NCBI GenBank assembly: GCA_905183005.1
Contig: CAJJDO010000168.1
Span: 127,437-191,436, forward strand
Length of the DNA stretch: 64,000 nucleotides
Reading direction: 5' to 3'
Origin: Paramecium pentaurelia
Taxonomy: Eukaryota > Ciliophora > Oligohymenophorea > Peniculida > Parameciidae
Position 1 is the stretch's first letter; each line of letters begins with the position of its first letter. Below are positions 41,665 through 55,600 of the stretch, in pieces. Both the position numbers and the translations under genes were made by a program. The notes under the pieces were generated by a model. It was not told the origin of the DNA and made no database searches. It was given only the letters and a program-made list of their open reading frames with translations.

Positions 41665-42667
41665 ATGTAAGCAGCAATTATTGCTCCTAATAAGGTTTAA
41701 ATAGGAATTTAAAATTCAAAATTAGAAGTTTTTGATGATGTAAAACAACTCTAAAAGGTTGGAGGTTACAAAAAGATCTAAGCTATAAGAGTTTTCTATA
41801 CAGAAAAATCGTATTTTGTTCCATTCTATATTTTAGTGTACGTGGATTTGAAATATTTTACAAATTAAATGCTGGAGACCTATTGAAAGCAGGTCATAAT
41901 GTCCCAAAATCCAAGAAAGAGCTTAAGAATGTTTTAATTGAAATAGGACCTGATGATTACGTAAGTGAAATATTTGGTGCATACTAATCTGCTAAAAAGA
42001 ATAGAATCATAAATATTACATTTGTAACTTATCGTGGTAAGGTTTAAACCTTTGGTGGTATTGGAGATTAGTCCTTTAGATTTTGTTTTCCAGGATTCAC
42101 ATTTGGAGGATTCAAAGGAGGGTAAAATCAAAATATTTAATATATAGATATAAGAAATCAGTAGAGTGGTTAGAAATAGATATTCTTCCTTTGCCTGAGG
42201 ATTTTAAAATAGAAATGGAAAAACTAGGAATTTTAAGAATTCAGTAAATAAGTTTATAACCTGAAAGAACTTAGAGTAATGTTAATAATCCTTCAAATAC
42301 TCCTGGATAAACTCCAATTTTTATTGTTCCAAAGATATAGGTAGCTAAACCTATGATTGCTGTTTCTGCAATCACTGTACCTTAGATAAATTAATAAAAT
42401 AATAATATATAATAATAACAACCTTAATATTAATAAAATATTCCATTTTAATAATAACCATATTAATAATACACATAATAATAATAATAGAATCCTTAAT
42501 ATGGATAATAATATCCATAATATCCATAATAATAATAATATCCTTAATATCCATAATAATAGTAATACTAATAAATTCCTAATTAATAAATTCCTTATGT
42601 TCCATAGAATTAGTATTCATAATCCTAGAATTCATACAATAATAGTAATTATCCTAAATTTAATTGA
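41665..42667 (+). CDS. jacalin-like lectin domain protein with Gln/Pro/Tyr-rich tail
   Basis: 316 aa. Residues about 25-175 look like a jacalin-type beta-prism: VGGYKKIQAIRVFYTEK, GFEIFYKLNAGDLLKAG, VLIEIGPDDYVSEIFGAY, IINITFVTYRGKVQTFGG, FRFCFPGFTFGGFKGG. Such domains bind sugars. The final ~90 residues are Q/P/Y/N repeats (QYPQYPQQQQ-type), prion-like in composition. Introns 41811-41836 and 42122-42147 (both 26 nt) are required to keep the frame. No signal peptide is seen, so it may act in the cytosol. It starts 25 bases after the previous stop on the same strand. Confidence 0.8.
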
Positions 42668-42730
42668 GTTTATATTAAAAAAATAAGAAAATTTAGGATT
42701 TATGTTTGAATTTTATGATATTTATAAAAC

Positions 42731-43848
42731 TCATTTTCTGGCTCTAAGGTTAGCTCTAAGTTAGAGGAATTAAGCCTCAGCAGCTTAGGCAGATCCTTAT
42801 TTGGCATAACTGGCAAAGACATCAGTGGGATCTCCTCCATATTGATTGAATTCTTCAACTCTTTATTCAACAAAGGTTCTCAATTTGGTTAAGAGTTCAA
42901 CTTCCTTTCTTCTGGCACCAGTGCTATCATTGTATTCAGTATTGAAGGCATTGCACATGTCACTAGCATAGTTAAGTAAGTTTTAGTTTCTGATTCTTTT
43001 GCTTGTAGCTGAGTTAATGATATCTTCTTCCTTGGTGATGGTGGCTTATAATTATGCAATATAAGCTGTTAATTATCCTTAGACATTGACTAAAAGAGTG
43101 ATGACATCTTGAACTCTGTTCTTTCTAGCTTAGAAGACTTCGATTTAAGTATTTTCATTGTCTGTCAATTATGAAAGAGCAGCTGATAATTTTTCTCTTA
43201 ATTCATTTAATAATTATCTGATTCTGTTAATGTTATCAACACTAACGTTTCCGTCTCCACTTAATTCAACAAGGACTGACAATAATGGAGCATATTCACC
43301 AGCATTACCAGCTTTGGTGGCTTAGAGGAACATATTATTGAAGTGTTTTGTGACTTAGATGAATGAGGCTGAGGCATTAGCGAATTCCTAATAATTTAAA
43401 TATAAATAATTACATTGACAATTTATTCAGCACCATCAATCAAAGACAATGATGTGTTGATATTTTAAACTTTCTTATTGAAGTTGGCAGCTCTGTCGTT
43501 TCTTCTTGTGGTAATGAACTCAACTTAGTCTTCAAGGATTTATTGATAGGTCTTAACTCTGATCAAATCAGCTGTGGCTGAAGCATGAGCAGCTTAAGCT
43601 CTTCCCTTGTGTTCAGTAGCTCTAGTTAAGGCATCTACGGCATCTTAGACTTCCTTCTTTCTGAATCCTAATTCATCTCCGCATTCTCTTTATTAAACTG
43701 TGTAGATATCGTCATGTTCTGTTTATTCATTTCTGATTGAGAGGATCAAACTGTTGATATGATCAACCAATAATTGGCCTGGTGATCTTGTTTAGGTTTC
43801 AGCGGAAACACACAATAAACCAACTAACACTAAAGCGATGATTTTCAT
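42731..43848 (-). CDS. trichocyst matrix protein (TMP) precursor
   Basis: 363 aa, one 26-nt intron (43388-43413). TMPs are processed secretory proteins that crystallise in trichocysts, the dense-core exocytotic organelles of Paramecium, and expand on calcium-triggered release. Seen: signal peptide MKIIALVLVGLLCVSAET, then nearly all coiled-coil, Gln/Glu/Ala/Asn-rich, with an internal two-fold repeat of the form ...LLVDHINSLILSIRNEQ... ...CGDELGFRKKEVQDAVDAL. GC content and Gln codon choice look richer than in neighbours, as expected for a highly expressed gene. The gene is strong evidence for a trichocyst-bearing host. Confidence 0.92.
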
Positions 43849-45931
43849 TATTATTAATATTAAAACGGATACTCACATTATTTGCCTTTACGCCATAGTT
43901 TTACTATTTATTTTAGGAACATTTAGTGTTCTTCACTTATTCTTAGACTTTACTTTCAGTTTATTATTCTTATTGATAATCCTCTACTTGATCTTGAGGT
44001 TGATATGCCAAGCGTTGATCTACCCTGGATCATTTAGATTATACTAAAGAATTAACTAAAATAATCAAGGTTTGTTACATGCTAAGGTAAGGACTTAACT
44101 TAATTATATAGATAGTCTAATAATAGGTAAAGGAATTCGAAGAAATTATATATCAACGCAAATAACCAAATGTTAACATTATATAATGGTTTGATACATA
44201 AGAATAGATATTTTAAACAATGTAGAACCAAAGTAAATTATAATAAGAATATCATAATTGTCTTAAATAAATACTCTCAATACTTCGAACTAAATGCAAC
44301 AATGAATATCTCTTTGAGTAAATATTGAAAGGTAATCAGATTGAATAAAAATATGTTGACTATTTGATAATCAATTTGGATAGTATGTACAATATTGCAA
44401 ATAAACATGTGAAATAATTAAAGGGTTTTTAGAAATTAATAAGATGGTGTACATTGGAATTATTTGGTGGATTAAATGAATTCAGAGCTAGATTATAATT
44501 AAAGAATCCAAATGCAAAAAGAATGATGATAATGAATGGAAAGTCTAAAATTGATTGTATGTACTTGATCAATCAAACAGATGGTTAAACAAATAACACA
44601 GTTCTCTTTTGTAATCCAAATGGTGGATATTATGAATATATGTTCTATGATGTAATATGAAATCAATATATCTAGTGTAATTGGTTTAGATTCTATGAAA
44701 ACAATAAAATCAATGTGATAGTTTGGAATTATAGATAATATGGTTAAAGTACTGGTTAAATCAATCCAAAAGCTCTTCTTTCAGATGCAAACACAATTGT
44801 CAATTACTTTAAAGAACACTTCAATATAATGAGGTTTGGAATCTAAGGATATTCATTAGGTGGTTCAATTGCTGGAGAAGTGGCTTTATTAAACAATCTA
44901 GATTTTTTAATTGTTGATAGAACATTTTCATCAATAGGATAGATAGCTTCAAAATGTTTTAGTAGTCGTATAAGGATGTTATTTAATATTATAACAGATT
45001 GGGATAAACCTTAATATATGAACTATTGGAATTATAGAGGACATAAATTAATTATATAGGATTCGAAAGATGAAGTAATTCCATACGTTGCTTAATTATA
45101 AGTAGCAGTAGCAAGAGAGTGGTTCAGTCCATATAAAGAGAAATATTTTAGCAAGATTACATCTATGTTAGATTAAGAATCAACTAGTTTTTAGATATTC
45201 TTCAATTAAAATATTCTGAATCATTAATAAATGAAAGTTTTATTAAATAGTTTAAGTAGAGTAGTAAATTTAATAATAAAATAACATAAATTGGAATTAT
45301 AAATGGAACATATATAAGATAGAACTTTAATCAATATTAATTAAAATTAACATAATTAATAAAATTATGTTGAATTGATTACAGCTGAAGAATTGGAAAG
45401 ATTATAACCACTCTTATATTCAATGATTGAAATACTATTTTCTTTAAAATACAATAATACAGCTTTGATAGAATTATTGATTTACAATTAGGATAATTTT
45501 GAAGAGAAAATATAATGTTTTTTTGCATGTTGTTTTACTTTTGGAATGCATGATTATCAACATAATTTCATTTAATAATATTCAATATTTAGATAAGCTA
45601 TGACTGAGTTTTTAAATTTATAGGGAAATTAAAATGATTGGGAGAATGTATATAAAATTAATAAATTTAGTTAAAATTTGATGGTTAAATAATATTAGAA
45701 TAATTCAATAAAATAGTTGATAGATTTTCAGAATATATGGATGATACATTATAGACAAATAATCTTAATGAATCTACAGAAAGAGGAGCGAATATTGAAA
45801 TGAAATTGACATCCCATTATATAACAAAAATTGGTTAATTAATTAATGTGGATTGTGGACATAATAATAATTTGACTGAATTAGATTATAATCATGTAAA
45901 GGTATTCTTTAGATAAATAGGAATTTAATGA
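43838..45931 (+). CDS. alpha/beta hydrolase (ABHD-like) with N-terminal membrane helices
   Basis: 673 aa if started at 43838. The centre carries the hydrolase fold: VLFCNPNGGYYEYMFYD (oxyanion region), NVIVWNYRQYGQSTG, the nucleophile elbow FGIQGYSLGGSIAGEVALL (GxSxG), LIVDRTFSSIG, and IIQDSKDEVIPY (acid region); this resembles membrane-anchored serine hydrolases. The first 65 residues form two hydrophobic segments. Introns 44087-44111, 44652-44675 (24 nt) and 45648-45670. Oddity: the only in-frame Met before the helices lies inside the divergent TMP start (11-base overlap), so an unseen upstream exon, or a later start (Met at about 44219), is possible. Confidence 0.78.
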
Positions 45932-46003
45932 ATTCATTATCTATATTAGTATTACAATTTTATCATTATTGTTATTTTCTGTATTCGTTTTTTATTATTC
46001 ATA

Positions 46004-47167
46004 ATGAAATTCATAATTTTGGTTATCCTTCTGGTTTGCACTTTAGGTCAACAACCTGAATTTTTATAACAAGTAGCTTAAAATAGTTTTGGTCGTCAAA
46101 TATTGTAAACTATTCAATTAGAACTTACATAAGAGTACTTGTCTATCATTAATATATATTAGAAATGCTGCGAGATAAATTTATACTATGCTTAACAAAC
46201 TTTTCTATGATTTAAGAGATGAAGATGCAAGATCTAGTAAAGCTAATGGAGAAAGATAGGCTTAATGTGCTGATCAGTTTTCATTAATTAATTAAATTTA
46301 AGAGAAAGCTGTTGTAGCTAAAGCTGATTATGAAAGGTAAATACCAGGAAAATAAGAAGAATTAACCAATAAATTGAGTTAAGTAGAATAAAAGAATGCT
46401 GAAATTCAAAGAAATGATCAATTATAAATAAATTTATCAGAACAAAGAAGAAAAGATCATTAATTATATGAATAAAAAAGAGATGAATTGATTGGTTTAA
46501 TTAATGGTTTAAAATAAGCATAACAAATTATTAGATAACTATAAACATCACATCCAGGAGGTGCTTTAGTTTAATTAAAAGATCATCATGAATAATTATG
46601 TAAATATAATAAATTATATTTATATAGTGAAAAACTATGCTTAGAATTCAGAATTTAAGAGTATCACATCATTATTAATGGAATTATGTTCTGATGCTAA
46701 AATACATTCAGATAATGATAATGTGTAAGTGATTGTAGATATCATTAATGATTTAATTGAAAGCATATATGATGTATAAAAGAGAGAAATGTATGCTGAA
46801 GATTGGGCTGAGAAATTCTTCTAATAAGACTTGTATCTATTCTTTATATTTACTCTTTAGAATTCGACTTTAAAAAGAAAATGTTAGATTATCTGGCCAA
46901 ATTGCTGATGACTAAGCTGCTGCTGAATTTGCTTAATAAAGATTAGAAGATCTTTAATAATAAGCACTTCTTTAATAAATAATTTATGACAACAAAGAAG
47001 TTGAAAGAAAATCATTTGATGTTGCTTGTAAAGAAGATAACAATGCAGCTGAACAAGCTAGAGTTTCTAGAAATGAATAAATCTAGATTGTACTTTAATT
47101 GTTGGAATTGTTTGAAAATAATTTTAATGATAGAACTAGAGCAGCACTTATGGAAATTGTTGTGTGA
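46004..47167 (+). CDS. secreted coiled-coil protein, trichocyst-matrix-like
   Basis: 359 aa. Signal peptide MKFIILVILLVCTLGQ followed by QILQTIQLELTQENA, then long helices rich in Q/E/N/K (KSANGERQAQCADQF region, KREMYAEDWAEKFFQQDL), ending RTRAALMEIVV. Organisation and composition match the TMP-like protein family of Paramecium, more divergent than the gene at 42731-43848. Three introns of 28 nt each (46135-46162, 46600-46627, 46833-46860). Likely secretory granule content (inference). Confidence 0.75.
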
Positions 47168-47482
47168 TGAAAAATAAATAATACAATCATAAATTCTATA
47201 AATTAATTATTATCATTTCATAAATATTAAATATCTTTAGTTCTATTTAAAATTATCTCATATTACTTAATTTTTATTTATAATATAATATATATGTTCC
47301 TTATCTTAACTAGTATCATTTTATTTAATTATCTGTTTCAAATAGTATTTAAAAAATAATGTGTCATATATTATGATATACATAATTTTTGAATTTAAAA
47401 CTTTTATATTTAATTAGTGAATAAATTAATAATCAAATAAAAGTTTATTTTAATTTATATAACAATATCACAAAAGATATTG
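47168..47482. other. gap between convergent genes
   Basis: About 315 bases, extremely AT-rich, between the stops of the secreted protein and the coiled-coil gene. No open frame of note. Confidence 0.5.
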
Positions 47483-49253
47483 TCAATTTAATGTTTTAGA
47501 ATTTTGAGCCAAATTTTATAAATTCTTTTCAAGCTAAGTGACCATTTAACTAAAAATAAATATTTATATTTACTTCATAACTTTTTCATCAGCTTAACTC
47601 ACACTTAATAAACTCTAATCTAGATTTTCTGCATCTTTCTTAAATTTTCTCTAAAATTCTTATTAGGCTTTACGTACTAGTTCATTTGATATTTTTTCTA
47701 ATGATTTTTATTCATTTAATTGTTGAGTAGATTTGATTAATTACTTAAATTTTAAATCCTTTAATCTCTCTTATCTTTTATAATTTTCAATTAAGTCTTA
47801 TTATTTTAATTTCATTTTTTCTTTTTTTATATATTTTTAATTTTCTTATTCTTCTTTTCTTTTTTCTGAATAATCTTCAAGCATTTTAAATTTCTTTTAT
47901 AAAGTATCAACTTTATCAAATTATTAAGATTTGATATTCTTTATACTTTTTTCTATTTTCATTCTTCTTATTTTATCTTCTTTAATTCTCATTTATTCCT
48001 CCTTTTCTTTTGATTATCTTAATGCTATTAATAAATATCATAAATTTACCTTTTAAATCTTCTTCTTTATATGCTAATTTCTTTACAATTGACTACATCA
48101 AAGATTCTTCTCTTTATTAAGTTTTGAGTCTATATTATCTTAATTTTTCTTCATGTAAAGTACTTCTCATAGTTAATCTTTCTAATTTAGATTCCCATAT
48201 CTATCTATCTTTATTTTAAGAAGTCTCAACCCATTTCAATTCTATCTAATTCATAGTTGAAGCCAAATGTTGATTATATTCTTTATCTTATATTTATTTT
48301 CTTTATTAGATAATATGTCTTCTTTCTTAATATTTTCTTTCTTATTCTTCTAATTCTTTCTTTTATTATAATTAATCTTCTTCTAATTTCTTACGTCTTA
48401 TAAATATATATATAAATAAATTACATTTTCTCAAATTTTTCTGCTTATTTTTATTTATCTTATAGTAATTTTCTTTATTTTTCTTTTTCTTTTTCTTTAA
48501 TTTCATTAAACTTTTTCTATGCTGCATTTTTTAATTATTTCTTTTTAATTTCCTTTTAATGTGCTATTTTTTATTATAATTCTTCAATTTTCTTCTCTCT
48601 TTCAATCATATCATGCTATAACTTTTATCTTTTTTTTTCATTTTCTAATTAATGTTATACTTCCTTAGCTTTTACTTGCAATTATTTTTTATACTTTGTA
48701 ATTTCCTTTTCTAATTATTATTCTAAAACAAGAATAGGATCTTCATCATCAAAAGAAAGATAAGATTCATCATTTTCTACATTATTTAAGTTACTCATCT
48801 TCTTATTATAGGTCTCTATCAAATCATTCACTAATCTTAAATAATTAAAATTTCATACTCCTCATCTCTTTAATAACTCTTCTCCAGATGTAGATTTGTA
48901 ATGGCTTTTTATTTCTTAATAATCACTTTACGCATCTTGCTTATTTCTTACAAAGCACCTATTTTAATCCATTTTCCGTTTTACTTTCAGTCTTTTTCAT
49001 GTAATGATCATATCTCATTTTTTGAACATTTTCACTTAAACCTGGTTCTGCAAACTCTTCAAAAGTTCTAAATCAATAAGATTGTAAACAAGTACTTTAA
49101 TTAAAATATTTAAGGATCATAACCTAAAGCAAGACATGCTTCTCTTGTTTTTGGAGAGTCTGGTTTTATTGTAAAAGTCTTGCGAGTATGAGAGAATACA
49201 ATGCCTCTTCTAGTATTACGATGAGTTTAATCATGTAAGTTTTCTATGTTCAT
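47483..49253 (-). CDS. long coiled-coil protein
   Basis: 538 aa. The N-terminal 100 residues are non-repetitive (RRGIVFSHTRKTFTIKPDSP, REACLALGYDPQIF), the rest is one nearly continuous charged coiled coil (for example EKEEQMRIKEDKIRRMKIEK). No domain recognised; the pattern suits ciliary, basal-body or cytoskeletal proteins of ciliates, but this is only inference. Six introns: 49068-49095, 48959-48984, 48836-48858 (ends AAG), 48397-48424 (ends AAG), 48025-48049, 47550-47573 (24 nt). All but the last change the frame, so the model is well constrained. Confidence 0.75.
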
Positions 49254-49691
49254 ATATTTTGATATTTTATATTTTAATCAACTATTCAATAGAGTTATTA
49301 TAAATGGTGTATTCTAAACATATCATATCTTTTTTTTGTATATCTTTATTAATTCAAATTCATTATTGTATATATTTAAGTAAATATTACGATTGATTTC
49401 AATTCAGAATATCAGAGATGTATTAAAATAATTATAGATACCATTTATTTTTAGATTAATTATTTGATTAATATTTTCTAATTAATTTATTATGATCAAC
49501 CAAATTTTTGATTATTTTACAAAATTATATAAATTTTTATAAATATTGTCTTAATAAGAGAATGTTTTGCTTTTTTATTAACAAAATGAAAAATATTGAT
49601 CTGAAATAATCATCTTCATCAATTTTATAAAATTCCTTCATTGATGCAACTAATAATATTATATATTAGAATTCTAATTATATTTTAATAT
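49254..49691. other. intergenic, AT-rich
   Basis: About 440 bases, nothing recognisable. It should carry the promoter of the coiled-coil gene and the 3' end of the Cys-containing secreted protein gene. Confidence 0.5.
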
Positions 49692-50267
49692 TCATAAAAA
49701 TTATTATAAATTAATCTTGGACTATAATTCACTAAATTATTAAATTGATTATCATATACGAAAGACTAAAGGTAGCAGCAAAATTAATTATAAAATTCAG
49801 TTGTTCAAACTGAGTATTATTTATTTCAGATATCTATTATATTATAGCTTTAAGTTCAAGTTTTGAGTATGTTTCTTATTATTTAACTTCATTTTTTTAA
49901 CATTTTTCATAGTTTTTGAATTTTCTTTGTTGTTAATGATTACTTAAACTATTGAAAGACTTTTTATTTGTACTTTCTTGAATTTTTTATTCTAAAATAG
50001 ATTTTTGGAAATAAGGCTATTATAAAATCATTATTCTACTTCTTTGCATAAATATAGCAATTCATCATAGTCACAATTAAATTTTTTACATTTTTTTACA
50101 CTAGCATTCTATATCTAATCACATTACTTCCATCTATTGATACATTTCTAATTGATAACTTAGCAATCTTGTCTATTTTCACACTTCTCTATCATTATTA
50201 TAGATGCACAATTTTAATTTGAATTGACAATTTACACTAAGAGTCCTATTGAAAAAATTAAAAACAT
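49692..50267 (-). CDS. small secreted protein with Cys-rich N-terminal domain
   Basis: 174 aa. Signal peptide MFLIFSIGLLVQIVNS, then about 65 residues with eight spaced cysteines (NCASIIMIEKCENRQDCQ, CINRWKQCD, KKCKKFNCDYDELLYLCKE), a pattern of small disulfide-bonded domains, followed by a charged helical region. Introns 50021-50043 (23 nt, GTAGAATAATG...TAG) and a 28-nt intron near 49720-49747 keep the frame. Function unknown. Confidence 0.6.
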
Positions 50268-50439
50268 TATATATTTTTGGTTGCCCATCTAGTATTCAAG
50301 ATAGGACATTCTATATTTTAATATTGATATGGAATTAGTGTATATAAAAATAAAAAAACTAAATATTCAAATAATTAAAATTAATAAAGAATTTAAAATA
50401 TTTTTGATGTAAATATAAATTAATAATCTTTTTTCAATT

Positions 50440-52075
50440 TCAATAGATTAATTAAACATCTTCTTTATTTTATTCAACTTAATCATCTTAAGAATTATGA
50501 GTCTCTTAGATTGTTTGAATATAATTATAGACATCTAATTAATATCTACAGTATTATTTAATGGATTAATAGATAAATAATTGAATCTTATAAAGATAGT
50601 GTTATAATCTAATAATTATCTAACAGTTCTTAAAAGACTAACATCAAAATTATTATTAATTTAATATTATTTTTGATTTTTCAAATTTTTGTAATTTTTT
50701 GAATTAAATAGAGTTTATTAATTTTAAGTAATTGATTGAAATAATCTTGCAAATCAGATTTTTATTTAAATTGTAATTATTGGCATAAGTATTTATTAAA
50801 TTCAGAAATACTTTGCTATTATTATAAAATAATAATATAATGATAACAATTAATAATTATTACAAATCATATGTAAAATAAATATCAATCTAATTACAAT
50901 TTATCCACTTCAGATTAACTCTTTTAAACTGATTTCTATGGTGATGGTTATACTACTTCAATTAAATATTACGGTTATAATAAATTATCTTTCTTTATTT
51001 ATGTACTAGTAAATCAATGGTAAAATACTTTTTATTTAAACAATAACAAAATTAAATTATCTAGTATTCAAATAATCCCACACAAACCTATTCATTGTTA
51101 ATCTCCTTTTTTAAATAGCATTCAATGGGATCATTGATTTAAACTTCCAAATTCTCTCTTAACTATTTAATTTTTATTGGGGAAGCTGATTCAGTGAATA
51201 AAAAATGTCCCAACTCAAACTAATCAGAATTTTATGAAATATTTACATCCTCATTTTGTTTAATTTTAAAAAGTGTAAATTTAATAGTATAAATATCAGA
51301 TGAAACTACAATTCCCATTAAAGAACCAAGAAATTCATTAAGTTATAATGATTTAGATTCTCCTAAATATTTTTATTCATTAAATGCTTTTATTTGAAAA
51401 TGAGGTGGATTATTGTTATTATTACTAAATTTTGAAAACAAACTTAATTATAGTGGTATTATAAATAAGAATTTACTTTGTTTTCCTACTTATTTTAGAA
51501 AATTAATGTTTGAATATTTTGATCCTTCAAATCCTTTTCCTAATATGTTTTATATTTATTAAGTAATGGTATCTTAATTTGTTTATAATTTTGATTTATG
51601 AAATCTCTACATAATTCTTAAATCAGATTTATGATTTTAATAATCTTATTGATGTTTTTAAGAATTAATGACTGATGGTAGTGAATATATTCTAATTGCT
51701 AGACTTTTATTTTCATTATTTATTGTATTCAAATACATATTGACTTTAGAACTTCTATTATTTGAACGTGTTGTTGATTATGCACCATTCATTGATTTAT
51801 TATTGTTATTTAATAGTTTTAACATTAAATTTTTATCTATTCGTGATTTTTCTATATTTTATTATTAAGTTTAGAATTGTTGTGTTAGTTTCATTTATTC
51901 ATGTTTATGCTTTAATTTTTACATAATCCCATCTGAATTTAATTGTAATGGCTAGAACTATTATTTGATAAAATACTTATGAAAGTATCTCTTTCAATTT
52001 GTTTTTATGAAATTAAAATTATCTCTCTTGATTCTTTTCATAAATAACATCTTTGATTAAATAAGTACTTTTCAT
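50440..52075 (-). CDS. uncharacterised gene, intron structure incomplete
   Basis: Open reading starts MKSTYLIKDVIYEKNQ and ends ...DDQVEQNKEDVQLIY before TGA at 50440. Segments between read naturally under the ciliate code (IRIYSLPSVINSQKH, PPHFQIKAFNEQKYLGESKS, GSLMGIVVSSDIYTIKFTLF), about 500 aa in all, but several introns are needed and only some are clear, such as a 19-nt one after residue 33. The middle has beta-rich stretches that may form a C2- or PH-like fold; I do not recognise a family. Exact exon borders should not be trusted. Confidence 0.45.
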
Positions 52076-52642
52076 ATATATATAATTAAGTTTATATTAC
52101 TATTAAAATTAATTATATATATTATAATAATATGAAAATGTATTTTGAAAATAAATTTATAAGGATTTTAAAAAACAATTAGTTCTAATTATACTCTTAT
52201 AATTATGGTAAGATTGATAAAATATAAAAAAAAGTGAAATTGAATTTGATTGAAAATGGTTCAAATAAAGATGAAATTTGATTTTGTAGATTTACTTATT
52301 GATATCATATTATATATGTTATTCATCAATTCAATAGTCACTTATATTTTAATTTTTATTAACTGAAGTAGTAAAATAAGAATTGGTAAAATATAAAATG
52401 ATATTGACTTTTCTATTCATTTTCTATTTCTTTAATTTAGAATAATAATTGATTATATATTAATTTTATTAATTTTTGTTTATCTAATAAAGAGTAAATT
52501 GTTATAATAGTTGTTAATCTAGTATTTTATAATATTATTATAAGTAGAATATTAATATATATATATTAAAAAGTAGGAATTTATAATAGCTATAGTCTAA
52601 AAAGTACTAAATTAATTGAATTATCCACTTTTCAGAGGCAAT
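52076..52642. other. intergenic with a possible 49-aa frame
   Basis: Divergent promoter region. On the plus strand 52132-52281 encodes 49 aa (MKMYFENKFIRILKNN...) that reads plausibly but has no family; chance is as likely. Confidence 0.3.
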
Positions 52643-55600
52643 ATGAAATTTGATATTGAATTATTAAACAATTTATATTATTGTTATAATGAGCAATCTT
52701 ATTTTATACAGATTCTCGTATTTATTAATTGATAATGATAATATTTAATTAATGAGTAGTTTAGTTAAAAATCAATCCTCAACTAAGATTAACTTTAAAA
52801 AGCTGATAAAGAAACTAATAATGAAAATGAATAGAGAGTTGGATAAAAATTAAGAAGAAGCTGCATATCATATAAATCGGGGTGCTTTAGCTTGTTTTAC
52901 TACGTTATGCAACACTTTGAGTATAAATAATCGAGTGATGTAAGTCTTGATGTTCTAATTAGTGAAGTAAATTTATCAGGATGTAACATTAATGTGTATT
53001 ATGCAATTGAGATTAGTGGTTTAATATAAAAAAACACAAATATATAAATATTAAATTTAGGAAGCTGTTTGATAAATTCATTTGGACTAAGCTGTATATT
53101 TAAAGCAGTATAAATATTATATAATTAAACCAGTTAATAGATCATTCAGGATTGAAGATCTTAAATTTGTTTAACAATTAAGCATTTACAACTGCAATAG
53201 TACAAGATTTTTGTAGATATGTTTTATGTGGAAAGAATTAGTTATAAGAAATAAATTTATCTCATTGTAACATTCAAAACTCTTTATTAGCATAAATAAT
53301 GGATAAAACTCATCATTTAAGTTCTTTGAGGTATAAAAATACAATAAATAATTTAGACGATTAAAATTATCTTTGATGTGTTTAAATTCTGAAGGAATTA
53401 TAGCTTTATCAAGTATGATGCTCAATTATACAGGTAAACTAAATTTAGATTATTTGGATATATCATATAATTAGATAAAAAATGATGGGATTGAATTATT
53501 AGCTAAAGGTTTATTTATGTCAGTTAGATAAATAAGAATAAAATCATTGAATTTAAATGGAAATCATATTTCTTAGACAGAATTTTTGGAATAAATAATA
53601 TTGAAAATATAATTAGAAGAATTACATTTAGCTCATAATCAAATAATAGAATTTTAAAATTAATAAGTTCTCAATCTAAAATTATTAAGAGTTGATTTAT
53701 CTTATAATAGAATTGAAGAAATACCAAATAACTTTTTTCTTAATGTTTTTTACTTAAATCTTTCTAATAATTAAATTAATACAGAAGGAGCTTATTAAAT
53801 AAGTCAAGTGTTGAGTTCTAATAAAGTTAAATGGATGTATTTAGATTTGACTAATAATATAATAAAAACAAAGGGATTTATTTCAATTATTTATGCATTG
53901 ATTGAAAATACAAGTCTAACTAGTTTATCTGTATCTAAAAATTAAATTACAGGTGAAGGGATTTTAGTATATATTTTTAATCATGAATAAATAAAATTAT
54001 AATATCTAGATCTTTCATATAATTAATTAAGATATGATTTAGTTTATGCTTTAATATCAATGATGAAGGAATCTAGATTAAAATCATTAATTTTATCATA
54101 ATTATTTAATGATGAAAATGAAATATAAAGTGGTAAATAAGATTGTTTTGAAATTAAATGTACTAATTTGAAGGAATTAGATTTCAGTTACAATCCTTAA
54201 ATAATGTTACCTATATTAGAATCACTTAGTAAATAGTATAATAGAATTGAATATCTCAATTTAAATGCTTGTGGTTTGAATAATTCTATTTTAATTGAAA
54301 AATTGAGTATTCTAATTGAAAAAACATATACATTAACTACTCTATAAATAGCTTAAAATCATTTAGGTTCTTTAAATCAATAATCTTTAGATTAATTGAG
54401 TAGTTCTTTTGGTAAGAATTCAACTTTATTGAATATTAATTTATCAAATAATAAATTGAAAGACTCAATCTAATTTCTAATAAATGGATTATAAAATTGT
54501 TGTTCTTTAAGAAATTTAAATATTAGTAATAATTTGATTGATGAAAATGAAATGACAGTTAAGAAATTGCCATTATTATTTAAAAATAGAAATTTATAAA
54601 TTGTAGATTTATCAAATAATTGGATACATGGTAAAACTCTTTAAAATATTAAAAATTGTATATAAAAGATGCATTCATAATTTCCATAATTAATATTAAA
54701 TAATCTGAAATTAACAGCAGATGATTTATTAATATTATCAGATATCATATCAGATATATCTTCATTTAAAGTATTAGATATAAGTATTAATAATTCAATT
54801 GATTATGTAAATAATTTTACAGCATTATTAGATCATAAGGAAGTTAAATCATTAACAATTAATAAAATATAATGTAGATTAGAATCTTATTAATTTTTAT
54901 AATAGATAATGAAATAAAATAATCATTCATTACAAGTAATCGAAGTTTCTAATACTCTTATATCATAAAATTATTTACTTACTCTATTTCATGGTATGAC
55001 TTATACTAAACGTTTAAAATCTTTTATTCTCGAATATTAATTAATTGAATCAAGAGAGATACTTGATGCCTTTTCAACTTTGATTAAAATTAAAGCTTTA
55101 GATAATTTATAACATTTAATTATTAAGAAATCTACATTATCAATTGAGTTTTTTTTAGTTTTGAAATAATTACTATAATAGACTGAATAACTTTAGGAAT
55201 TAGATATAAGTGAAAATAGAATAAATTAATAAAAGTTTGAAATTCTATGTGAAGGAATATCTATTAATAATAGTTTAATAACTTTGAATTTATCAAATAT
55301 AAAATTAGATGATTATAAATGTAGATTATTAATAGAATCTTTATATAAAAATAAGACAATATAACAACTTGAATTATCAAGAAATAATTTGACTTAATAA
55401 AGTTATTACAATTTTTTTGAAGTTTTCAATAATAATATCTGTTTATTATAAAAATTAAAATTTTCTAAAACTAAAAAATAATCATTAATTAGAGTATTAC
55501 CTGAATATAAATATGATTTTCTTATAAATTATAATTTACCTGAATAATCATTATTTCTATTTTGTAATTTAGTTTAACTTGATTTATCTAGGGTTAAATA

